Shown piece by piece: positions 1 to 9,418 of a stretch of 12,642 bases of DNA; positions within the stretch are counted from its first letter, which is position 1, and every line of letters begins with the position of its first letter. Location of the stretch: positions 1,651,689 through 1,664,330 of the forward strand of contig KQ481983.1 of NCBI GenBank assembly GCA_001430745.1. Direction: 5' to 3'. The translations under genes and the position numbers were made by a program. The DNA comes from Auxenochlorella pyrenoidosa (lineage: Eukaryota; Chlorophyta; Trebouxiophyceae; Chlorellales; Chlorellaceae). Below the pieces are notes generated by a model, which was not told where the DNA came from, did not search any database, and saw only the letters and a list, made by a program, of their open reading frames with translations.

Positions 1-11
1 GTTGTTGTTGT
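1..11 (-). other. Flank of the H3 3' stem-loop, cut by the window edge
   Basis: Read on the minus strand, the H3 transcript reaches ACAACAACAAC exactly at the window border. The same run, AACAACAACAAC, lies immediately before the stem-loop downstream of H4. I infer that this is the conserved A/C-rich leader of the histone 3' stem-loop and that the H3 hairpin lies a few bases outside the window. The hairpin itself cannot be seen. Confidence 0.5.
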
Positions 12-46
12 GAGGGGCGTGGCAGCACCGCAGGGCGGTTGGCCGC

Positions 47-1161
<1,115 letters not shown>

Positions 1162-1208
1162 GCACCCGCCGGCTGGGCACCCTCACCCCAACCCAAACAA
1201 CAACAACT

Positions 1209-1224
1209 GGTGTTATTCAACACC
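1209..1224 (+). terminator. Histone mRNA 3' stem-loop (H4)
   Basis: GGTGTT-ATTC-AACACC forms a perfect 6-bp stem with a 4-nt loop, starting 47 nt after the H4 stop. The size, the GG...CC closing pairs, the loop fitting the HHUH pattern, the A/C-rich leader (AACAACAACAACT) and the ACC trailer all match the histone mRNA 3'-end element bound by stem-loop-binding protein. The stem departs from the usual GGYYYU at its fourth base (G), with the pairing base changed to C, so the fold is kept. mRNA 3'-end formation is expected a few bases downstream. Confidence 0.88.
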
Positions 1225-1958
1225 ACCTCTTGACGGAGACAAGCACTTGTCCCTGCCCTGCTGCCCTGTCCGTCTCTGCATGCCCAGCCCAACCCTCATC
1301 TGCAGATTGGTGGTGGTGCTTCACACAGTTTGGGGGCAGGGAGCACTTCAGGCAATGAGGAGGTTCAAGGGGGCAGAAGGGAAAGCAAGGGTCATGACGG
1401 TGAGGTGCTGTGGCTGAGGTCACAGAGGGAAGGAGGGAGGCGAGGCTGGCTGCTAGGGGGGCAGCTCAGCCTCAGTTGACGTGCGTTAAGGGCTTGTTGG
1501 CAGCGGCAGAGGAGCGAGGAGGCGTGCAGACAGCGGCCGCCAGGGTGCTGCGCAGGCGGCAAGCGCTGCTGCTGGCAGCCCCCACCAGCCGCCTGCCTGC
1601 CATGCCCAGGCCGCTGGCGGTGTGGTGCAGCCGCTGGGGCAGGGAGCGCGTTGCCTGCCCAATCCCAAACTTCAACTCACGTACGGTGGAAATGCAGACA
1701 ATAATCCAGCTAGAGCCAACTGCCTACAGGGGAGGCTTGAATGTTGCCAGCAGTCGGACGCTGTAGTGCTGTCCCCGCTGCGCAGACCTCCCACACCCTT
1801 GGCGTGTCCAAGAGGCCAATTGCGTTATCCCTCGATCCCCTGAAACTTAAAGGCAATCAGACGACGCCTTTAGTGGCTTCGAGGCTTGGTTTGACCCGCC
1901 GCCATTCCCAAAGGCCGGCCCTCTCGAGCCGCCCTTCGACTGCTTTTCGACGTTCACA
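1225..1958. other. Spacer between H4 and the coiled-coil gene
   Basis: No convincing gene on either strand. The open frames here either lack an ATG or show no family resemblance. The right part is the upstream region of the coiled-coil gene. It is less GC-rich from about 1680 to 1960 and has a TATA-like CTTAAAG at 1846-1852, about 107 nt before that gene's ATG. The left part (1225-1480) is probably post-histone spacer. Confidence 0.5.
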
Positions 1959-3559
1959 ATGAGCCGGGACCTGTGCGACGAGCTTCGCGACATCCAGGCG
2001 CTCCTCGCCGGCGGTCCAGCAGCGCCTCCCGCCCCCGTGCCGCCGCCTTCACCACCGGCGCCGCACCCAGCCTATGATGGCAGCTCCTCATCTGATGAGG
2101 AGCAGCTCCCTCCGGCTCCAGTAAGGAAGATCAAAGCTGTCAGCACTGCATCATCGACACACCATGCAGCACAGATGGCTGAGCTGGAGAGGCAGCTGAC
2201 GGCGCTGCGGCAGCAGCTCGCCGAGGAGGGCGACCGCTCCCGCCGGCTTGAGGCGGCACTCGAGGCAGCACGCCAGGATGGCACCGTGGTCGGCAGCCGC
2301 CTGCGGTCTGAGCTGGCAGCGAAGCAGGAGGAGGTGGGTGCGGGTTGCATCTGTAGTGAAGTGCCTTGTTCACTGGCAGGTGGTGGTGATGGTGGCAGGA
2401 ACTGCAGCACTTAGAAGTGAGCTGCTACCGACTGCTTCACTCGCAGTCGGCAGACAGTCATTTGATTCATTTGCAGAGCCCAAGAACCTCCTGGGGCCTG
2501 CATTCCCTACTGCGTATGCAGTCTGTGAAATTCTGTCATGCCCACCACCTGCAGAGTGCACACCTGGCAGAGCTGGTGCTAGCACTGCGAGAGGAGGCCG
2601 ACGGGCTGCACCGGCAGCTGCACTGCGCCTCCTCGGCGGCGCAGCAGAGCGGGCAGGACGCACAGGCCAGCCTGGCGCAGCTCCAGGCAGCGGCCGCTGA
2701 GTGGCGGCGCCAGGGGGAGGACAGCCTGGAGGCGCTGGCAGAGGAGCGGGAGCGCAATGCCGCCCTTGTCTCCGAGGTGCACCGCCTGCAGGCGCAAGCC
2801 AATACGTTGCAGGGGCAGCTGGCAGAGGAGCGCCACGCACGCGCAGCGGCTGCCGAGGCCGCCGTCGCCGGCGGCGGGCCAGCCGCCATGGCCGATCTGC
2901 GGGCTCGGCTGGTGCAGGAGCGGGCCTGGCGCAAGGCGGTGTGCCGCTGGCTCGAGGGGGAGATGGCCACCAGGGCCGACCTGGAGCGGGTGCTGGTCAA
3001 TGTCGGCACCGCCGCACGCACCGGCGCCGAGTGCGGCAGCCGCACCAGCTGGGGCGCGGCACCCCATGCTGCCGCGACCCTGCTGCCGCCACGCCGCCTG
3101 GGGGCCAGCCAGCTGGCACCGTTGCAGACCGAGGCAAAGCGGGCACAGCATGTCCGAGCGAAGGCCCCTTCTTCGCCAACCGTACATGTCACAGTCCACA
3201 GCCCACCTTGTGGTCACAAGATGATGGTGGGCGTGGATGTGAATGGTGGAGCAGACGGCGCCAGCAGCTTTGCAGAGCAAGGTGGTGTGCGCGGCGCGTG
3301 GGGCAGCTGCTGCGATGCCAAGCCCTGCCGGCCGCATAGCAGCTCCGGCGGGCGCAGCAGCCGCAGCAGCGGCGCAAGCGGGCGACAGTCTGCAGGCTCT
3401 TCCACCATGCCCAGCCCTGCTAGCAACAGCGGTAGCAACAGCAGGACAGACTGGCGGGAGCACTTCAAGGCCACCATGCAGGCGTTTGACGAGCGGCACA
3501 ATCGCCTGCAGCAGGAGCTGTCAACGCTGCGGCGGGAGGCATTGATGCAGGCGGCCTGA
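1959..3559 (+). CDS. Coiled-coil protein of unknown function, two exons
   Basis: I do not recognise the family. Exon 1 is 1959-2333. The intron is 2334-2554 (GTGGGT...CTGCAG, phase 0). Exon 2 is 2555-3559 with stop TGA. The product is 459 residues. The coiled coil runs smoothly across the junction (AAKQEE then SAHLAELVLALREE), which supports the splice. Layout: a short N-terminal helix (MSRDLCDELRDIQALL); a Pro/Ala linker at about 20-40; an acidic serine cluster SSSSDEE (42-48) resembling a CK2 substrate; long heptad helices at about 72-275, rich in Leu, Gln, Glu and Arg; a low-complexity Ser/Gly/Arg segment at about 285-420; and a final helix at 422-459 (DWREHFKATMQAFDERHNRL). No signal peptide or membrane segment is seen. 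A structural or cytoskeletal role is only a guess. A further intron inside the Ser/Gly region cannot be excluded, although the frame stays open. Confidence 0.72.
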
Positions 3560-3641
3560 GCACTCTGGGCACATTGACTCGATATATTGTTGCGATCGTT
3601 CCTGTGACATACCTGAATTGTTGTTTGGGAGAGTACGGATG

Positions 3642-3646
3642 TGTAA
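3642..3646 (+). terminator. TGTAA poly(A) signal
   Basis: TGTAA is the usual chlorophyte polyadenylation signal. This copy lies 83 nt after the stop of the coiled-coil gene, in a less GC-rich stretch suited to a 3' UTR. Cleavage would be expected about 10-20 nt downstream. Confidence 0.7.
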
Positions 3647-4347
3647 GGCCCACCGTATCCAGCCTTCTGGTTGCTCATCCTGGGCAAGGCAGGAGCTGAA
3701 AGTCTTTGGCCAGCGCCCGGCAGCATGGCTGAGACAATCAACCCTGCAGCTCCGATGGCGGCCTTCCTGCAGACGCCGCACTGCTTTGAGTTTTGCAATT
3801 TAATCAAGAAAGCAGATGGAGCCGCACGAAAGATGTGGGTTTGCTGTGCAGGGTGTCTCTGAGCGAGCGAGGCGGCCGCTCGGCAGAGCGGCGCAGCATG
3901 GCGGGCATGCCGCCGCTTAGTGCGGTCGTCACCCGAGCAGCAAGTGTATTCATCCTCCCTGATCGTTCATGCTTGCTGTCATATCCAAAGGGGGTTCGTG
4001 CCGGGCCACAGCGGCAAGGTCAGCAGTGCCGCAGCTGCTGGGGTGCGGCCCAACCTTCCGGGCGATCACACAACGAGAGGTGAGTCTGATCGCAGAGCAA
4101 TGAGCAGTGAGCTTGCCCCCCACGCTCTGCTGCGGCTGCACCGGGGCGTCACCGCCTGCCGCTGCCGACGCTGCTGCCTGCCAGGCACCAGCACTCCCTG
4201 CAGCCGCTCTTGGACGGCACTATGGATGATTCTCCCTGCATCCCACCTGCATTGTAGCAAGAAGAGCGACTGCAAAGAAGCAGCAGGGGCCTGGCGGCAG
4301 TTCACGGTTCGGCGGATGCGGCTGCAGCAGCCGCTGACAGAGCCAAA
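3647..4347. other. Spacer and upstream region of NAXD
   Basis: About 700 bp between the TGTAA signal and the chosen NAXD ATG. It holds a GC-rich hairpin (3875-3892) and three TGATCG hexamers (3960-3965 +, 4063-4068 -, 4087-4092 +). It also has an ATG-initiated open frame from 3898 that meets a strong GTGAGT donor at 4080. That stretch could be 5' UTR or an upstream coding exon of NAXD (see findings). No other gene is supported. Confidence 0.45.
3875..3892. repeat. Short GC-rich inverted repeat
   Basis: GCCGCTC-GGCA-GAGCGGC is a perfect 7-bp stem with a 4-nt loop, upstream of NAXD. It could fold in a 5' UTR if transcription starts upstream. It may also be chance in such GC-rich DNA. Confidence 0.4.
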
Positions 4348-6876
4348 ATGACGGCAGCACCCAGCAAGCAGGAGCTGATGCAGCACGTGGCCCGTTTGGT
4401 GCCCGACCTGGGACGTAAGTCATAAGCAACAAGGGTTTTGCAGGTGACTGGTTGTTCACCGTGAGGGCCGCACCCGGAGCGACTGTGCCGCCGCGCCGAG
4501 CAGCGCAACCCCCCTTGCCTGCAGCCGACAAGTACAAGGGGCAGGCCGGCAAGATTGCGGTGGTGGGCGGCTGCCGTGAGTACACGGGTGCTCCCTTCTT
4601 TGCCTCCATGGCGGCGCTCAAGGTGCGGGCCGCCACCAGGGGGGTGTGTGCGAGGCAAGGCTGGCCAGAGGCGCCGGCCAGGAGGGGGCATGCGGGGGAC
4701 AAGAGCGGGTGCAGGCGAAGGAGGCTGCACCTGCCCTTGCCACCGGTGCTGGCCACCAGGCGGCCATCCAGGTGCAAGCGCGCCCTGCCGACTCGTGCAT
4801 GCAGATCGGCGCCGACCTGTCGCACGTGTTCTGCACCGACGGCGCCGCCACCGTGATCAAGGGCTACTCCCCGGAGCTCATCGTGCACCCCTACCTGCCA
4901 GACTCGTGGCAGGCGGCGCAGCAGGGGCAGCAGCAGGAGGGGCGGCAGTCGCAGAGGAGGCGGGAGGAGGCGGTGGCGGCGGTGGACGCCTGGCTCGACC
5001 GGTTTGATGCCGTGCTGGTGGGGCCGGGGCTGGGCAGGGACCCGCTGACCCTGGCCACCGTTGCAGAGGTGAGGGCGGGCTGTGGGCTGGGCCATCAGCA
5101 CCCGGGCCCGGCTTGCGGGGGTGCTTGCTAGAGCCGGGGCTGCGCCGGGTGCGCCCGTGCTCCCTGCGCACCTGTGACCGTCGCTGGCCGGAAGGGCGGG
5201 GCAGGTGCGGCAGCCTTCCTGCGGCCTGCACCTAATTTCCCTCCAATTGAACGTCCTCTGCCTGTGGCCGTGGCTCTTTGCAACCCCCGCCAGATCATGC
5301 GCGGCGTGCGTCGCCGCAGCCTGCCCATGGTGGTGGACGCCGACGGGCTCTGGCTGGTGAACCAGGACCCCTCGCTGGTGCAGGGTGAGGGGCTTGCCTG
5401 CCTGGCTGGCTGAAGAGGGCTCCGGGAAGGTTGCGCATCGGGCAGGCAGCCTATTGCAGGTGGGCATGCATGCGCGCACAGCTGGCTGGCAGCACCGCGT
5501 GCACGGTGTCCAGGCCAAGCGCCTCGATCCCTCCTCCTGCTCCCTGCGCCCCGCTGCGCGTGCTGACACATGTCAGCCATATTTGAGCCGGGCAATTTGC
5601 AGCCTGCGCTCCAGCTGCGGACAGCAGCAGCTGAGGCGGAAGGTTGAGGTGGCACGGCAGAGCTGCTGCAGCAGCTGCTGAAGGCTGCTGCCGCCATAAT
5701 TACCGGCGCCGCCTCCTTGTCTGCATCAGCATCATGCAATCCCCCAACCGGCTCCCCCCCCCCCCCCCCCCGCCTGGCGCAGGCTACGCCAACGCGGTGC
5801 TCACCCCCAACAAGGTGGAGTTCCAGCGGCTGGCAGACAGGCTGGGGGTGCCGCTGGACAGCCCCGACGCGCTGCAGCGCATCTGCCAGAGGCAAGCGGT
5901 TCCCGGGGGTGGACCAGAGGCGGTGCCTGGGCGCCAGCGCTGGGGTGCCGGGGGCACGGAGGGCCGGTCAGCCCAGGCGGTGGCGCAGGGGCGCAGCCAC
6001 ACGCTGCAACCTCGGAACGAGCTGCCAGCATGGCACCCTGCCAGGGGCCAGCGAATCGGCTGCTCTGCCCACGTCTCACGGGGATGCCACAAGTGGCCTC
6101 CCGGGTGGCGCCACTGCCCCCTTGTGTGCAGCCTGGGGGGCCCCGTGGTGGTGCGCAAGGGCGGCGCGGATGCGGCGGGGGACGGCCAGCAGGTGCTGGT
6201 GTGCGATGAGGAGGGCTCGCCGCGCCGCGCAGGCGGGCAGGTGCGTGGCTGGGCGCCCTCCTGCTCCTGGGGAAGCAGGGGCAGCGGGCAGGCCGCAGAG
6301 CGGTGCCCAACTCTGTCTGGGGCTGCCCCTGGGACTGTCTGCTTGTGCTGGCACCCAGCCGGGCGACCCATGCTTCTTGTTCTTGCAGCACTGCCCGGTT
6401 TGCACCCACCACCGGGGCGACACCCCTGCTGCATGCAGGGCGACGTGCTGTCTGGCTGCATTGCCACATTCGCGGCGTGGGCGCAGCGCGCTGGAGGCGC
6501 CAGCAGGGAGCAGCTGCATGAGCAGGGCGACGGCGGCGGCGCTGCTGGGATACCACCCCTCCTGCTGGCCGCCTATGCGGGCTGCGTGACCACAAGGTGG
6601 GTGCTGGCCCGGCGCACCCCGCAGGCCTGGTGCAGCCACCATGTGCAAAAGGGGGGTGACCAGCGCTGCACTCTGCCGCGGCCCCCAAGCCACATCGCTG
6701 CTCAGTGCAGACGGCTGCCCCTGCCCCCTCCCCCCGTGCAACCTCCGTGCGCTCGCTCCCCCAGGCGCGCATCCCGGCGTGCGTTTGCGCGGCAGCGGCG
6801 GTCCATGGGCGCCACCGACCTGCTGGCTGAGTTGGGGGCGGTGGCGGATGAGCTGGCGGGGGCGGGTGGCACCTGA
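4348..6876 (+). CDS. NAXD: ATP-dependent (S)-NAD(P)H-hydrate dehydratase, eight exons
   Basis: Repairs damaged cofactor: it dehydrates (S)-NADHX and (S)-NADPHX back to NADH and NADPH using ATP in eukaryotes, working with the epimerase NAXE. Exons: 4348-4414, 4525-4622, 4805-5068, 5294-5384, 5783-5891, 6132-6240, 6439-6596, 6765-6876. They join in frame to 335 residues. The YjeF-C/ribokinase-like fold shows YKGQAGKIAVVGGCREYTGAP (26-46) in order, then GADLSHVFC (57-65), YSPELIVHP (76-84), LVGPGLGRD (126-134), VVDADGLWLV (156-165), AVLTPNKVEF (178-187), VVVRKG (215-220), the signature GGQGDVLSG (244-252) with its catalytic-type Asp, and RSMGATDLLAELG (311-323). A Gln/Arg-rich insert lies at 91-112. 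Intron 5 is best read as GC-AG. The ATG at 4348 is the first in frame after TAG at 4255. It gives no obvious targeting peptide, so this form may be cytosolic; an upstream exon is possible. Confidence 0.94.
5385..5782 (+). other. NAXD intron 4 with C18 tract
   Basis: A 398-nt GTGAGG...GCGCAG intron, the longest in the gene. An uninterrupted run of 18 C at 5754-5771 sits 11 nt before the acceptor, where a polypyrimidine tract belongs. The intron also contains a CTG/CAG-rich palindromic patch near 5655-5685. No coding content is recognised. Confidence 0.7.
5754..5771. repeat. Poly-C homopolymer (18 nt)
   Basis: Eighteen consecutive C residues just upstream of the NAXD intron 4 acceptor. Homopolymers of this length are prone to slippage and to sequencing error, so the exact count is uncertain. 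Confidence 0.9.
5892..6131 (+). other. Probable GC-AG intron in NAXD
   Basis: The preceding exon ends ...ATCTGCCAGAG and the next bases are GCAAGC, close to the GC-AG donor consensus AG|GCAAGT. With acceptor ...GTGTGCAG at 6131 the protein reads ICQ-S-LGGPVVVRKG, which matches the spacing of the family (for example ALG or IGG followed by VTV-x-KG). Nearby GT dinucleotides would insert extra residues. Confidence 0.75.
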
Positions 6877-7586
6877 GCACGCCCCGCCGGCGTGCATGCT
6901 GCGAATGCCGGACTCTGCATCCCTGCTGCTGGCAGCCATCTGGTGCCGCTGCTGCCACACCCACGGTTGGCGCCGTGCCAGCCTGGGCATGTTAGGCCGT
7001 GGAGCACGCTGGCAGCTGGGGCTGGCACGTGTAGCAAGGCAAGCAGGGGCTGGTGTGCCCTAAAGAAGGCAGACGCAGGTGGGGAGGCCACCAGCTGGAC
7101 TGCAGTCTAGAATAAGCAGTTTTGGGTGTCTCCAGGCCAAGGACTGGCGAGAAATGGTATCGTCGTGCGAGGGCTGAGTGCATATGTTGACATGCGGCAA
7201 GAACGTGGCACCACGAGCGTCAGCGTCAGGCGGAAGGCGGGAACTGCACTGCGGCCTTGCATCCTGGCTTGATGGCCCAGGTTCCTGCCTTGTTTGTGTG
7301 CAAGCTGCAAGAACAGTTGTGTTGTACACGGTGTCTCCCTCCTGGCCTGGTGCTGCTTGCATGCTGACCTGGCATTGGTCAGTGACAGCCGCAATGCAGC
7401 TCCCTGGAGGTTCCTAAGCCTAACAATGCGCCGCAGCGTTGCCTGCAACCGTGCTGCAACAGAGCTAGGCGTAACGAAGGCACCCAGTGAGGGGCAGCAG
7501 TGCAGCAAGCCAGAGAAAGCCAGTGTTCTGGGTGTGAATTTAAGGCAGCCAACTGTTGGTTGACAGCTGGGGAAGTGGAGCCTGGC
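6877..7586. other. Convergent 3' region between NAXD and the hydrolase
   Basis: These 710 bp hold the 3' UTRs of two convergent genes. No exact TGTAA is visible for either. The nearest variant for NAXD is TGTAG at 7030-7034, about 155 nt after its stop. A 100-codon ATG-started frame on the minus strand (7060-7362) shows no family resemblance and is not called. Confidence 0.5.
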
Positions 7587-8966
7587 TCAAGCCCTGCGCT
7601 GCTTCCGGTACGCAGGTGTATCGCTGCCACCAGCAGTCTGCTTTTGTGAACTGCCAGATGCATGCTTCCGGCGCCTGCCTCCAGTCGAGCGCAGTGGCTG
7701 TTGCTGCTGCTGCGCTGCTTTGCTAAGCTCTTCCCTTGCCTGCTGCTCCGGCCGCCCACGTTGCCGCTTCCTTGGCTTGGCGGGCACGCTGCCTTCTGCC
7801 GCAGCGTTTCGCTGCGGAGGCAGCTGCTGCTGCCGCTGCCGCATCTGCTCCCCACTGCCGGCCTGTTGGCCAACTGCGGTGGCTATGTCCAGCAGGAAGC
7901 GGCGCACAGCCTCTGCCACCCCCTGCATCGCTGCATCGCTGCCGCCGTCGGCAGCGCTGCAGCGCAGGCCGTGGTCGCCGCCCTGCACGACGTGCTGCTC
8001 CCAGCGCGGGCTGCCCAGGCGCCCAAGGGCGGCATCCCACAGCGCCTGCTGGCTGAAGGGATCTCGCGTGCCACGCACCAGCAGCGCCGGCAGCTGCAGC
8101 TGGGCGAGCAGCGCATCCCTCAGCTCGGCTGGCCGGCCCGGCGGGTGCAGCGGGTAGGAGCAGAGCACGACGGCTGCAATGGGCGGCAGCCCAGGGCCCC
8201 CCTGCCGCCGCTGCTGCTCGCTCTCCTGCCGCTGATCGTCCTGCTGCTGCTGCTCTGCCACGGCGCAGGCCACTCGTGCCCCCATCGAGTGGCCAGCCAG
8301 CACCCACTGGCGCACCTGGGCCAGGCCAGGCAGGCTGGCAGCCTGGGCAAGCACAGCCTGCAGCCAGGGGCAGGCAGCGAAGGCAAGGGAAGCGGTGCCC
8401 GTTTGCTCCCAACCATCGCATGCCATTGGCACAGCTGGATTGTAGGGCGGGGGCTGCGCGCTGTTGCAAGCCAGGTATGCAGCGGCGTGCCCTGGGAAGG
8501 GGAGGGGGCACTAGTGATGGACCAGGGCAGCGCCCCACCTGCGCACTTCATGCCAGTCGCCGGCGCCTTCTGCGCACATTGATTGCCTCCCCCCTGCTGC
8601 CCTCCCCCCATCAGGGCGTCCCACCTTGCACACCTCGGCACGATGCTCGACGCTGCCACCTCGGCAGGTGAACCGCAGGCAGGGCAAACCGGCAGAGACG
8701 ACCGCCGCCGCCAGTGCCGGCAGGTGCCCGCTGCTCGCACCTCCTGATGCGCCGTGCATCAGGCAAACTGCCAGCTGAGGACCGCCTGGATGGGCGGGAG
8801 CGGCATCCACCAGCCAGGGGACTTCTTTGCGCTTGCCAGAGGGCAGCAGGACGTCGAGCGAGCCGCTGTGGTGAAGGCTGTCGGCCGTGGCTGCCATGGC
8901 AGATCCAGGGAAGGGCTCCTGCAGGTGATCAGGGCTCCTGGGCAAAGCGACCTCGACCTTGGGCAT
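7587..8966 (-). CDS. TEX30/KANSL3-type alpha/beta hydrolase with basic AT-hook-like tail
   Basis: Exon 1 is 8966-8625, the intron is 8624-8358 (GTGGGA...GCTGCAG, 267 nt, phase 0) and exon 2 is 8357-7587. The product is 370 residues. Family marks, in order: LMHGASGG (69-76, oxyanion strand-loop); LRFTCRG (97-103), nearly identical to the TEX30 segment; nucleophile elbow GHSMGAR with Ser138; LCSYPLHPPG (179-188); GTRDPF with probable acid Asp213; and GGDHGL with probable His243. The triad is therefore complete and an esterase or peptidase activity is possible, but the family's substrate is not known to me. A Gln-rich insert lies at 150-165. After about residue 285 a disordered tail is rich in Gln, Lys and Arg, with an AT-hook-like RGRP core (314-317) in a basic patch plus two more basic clusters (341-346, 365-369), suggesting nuclear location. 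The ATG at 8966 was chosen as the most upstream in frame; a second Met at residue 24 is an alternative start. Confidence 0.86.
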
Positions 8967-9418
8967 GCAGGGTTTGTGGCGGTGAGCACAAACAAGGGAC
9001 TAGGTGGAGGGACTGGGGTGGGGTGGTGGCGGCGGCAGCTGACAAACCCACCTAGTCTCGGAAGGAAGCGGTCGACAATGCCCTGCAGCTTTGATCGGCC
9101 GCTTATTTCGTATTTTTTGGTGAAAGGAGACAAAAGGAGCGGTCGAGACCAGGGGGAACCCGGCCCCGTCGTTTGCGGCCTCTTTAGCGGGTTGGGAGAT
9201 CCCGATTGGTGCTCTTCAATCCCAAAACAACCCCCGAGCGCACCCGCTTGCACAGGATCGGAACCCTGGCTGCAAAGCAGGCTGCCCGCGCTCAAAAATC
9301 TCCGCTCCCTCTCTCCTCGCTAGTTTGCCTGTTCCGATCACACCCGCCCTGACGCAGGGCTCTGCAGCCGCGGCCCTTGCTCGTCGACCGTTCAGCGGCA
9401 ACCCAGCCGTCGTCAGCT
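8967..9418. promoter_or_regulatory. Divergent upstream region, hydrolase / HNH gene
   Basis: 452 bp separate the two divergent start codons. It holds the window's clearest T-rich patch in a promoter (9103-9118, TTATTTCGTATTTTTT), a possible core-promoter element. Two outward-facing TGATCGG heptamers are present, on the plus strand at 9092-9098 and the minus strand at 9334-9340; the same hexamer core occurs in the histone promoter. No coding feature is supported here. Confidence 0.6.

Noticed and set aside
1472..1603. 43-codon minus-strand frame from an ATG, Arg/Ala/Ser-rich and presequence-like
   Set aside because: No family, no supported downstream exon, and a composition typical of chance frames in GC-rich DNA. 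Longer versions start at TTG.
1410..1766. 118-codon plus-strand frame
   Set aside because: Starts at GTG, not ATG, and shows no recognisable domain or codon bias; spacer.
2701..3339. 212-codon plus-strand frame inside the coiled-coil gene
   Set aside because: Out-of-frame shadow rich in Gly/Arg/Ala; the main frame keeps heptads across the splice junction.
4220..5569. 449-codon minus-strand frame opposite NAXD
   Set aside because: Antisense shadow covering NAXD exons and introns; no domain, and the plus strand has a clear conserved protein.
5801..6964. 387-codon minus-strand frame opposite the NAXD 3' half
   Set aside because: Antisense shadow in GC-rich coding DNA; low-complexity translation.
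7060..7362. 100-codon minus-strand frame with a real ATG between NAXD and the hydrolase
   Set aside because: No family resemblance, lies where both 3' UTRs must be, and lacks any supporting signal.
7662..8582. 306-codon plus-strand frame opposite the hydrolase
   Set aside because: Shadow of the conserved minus-strand hydrolase, whose motifs and triad are clear.
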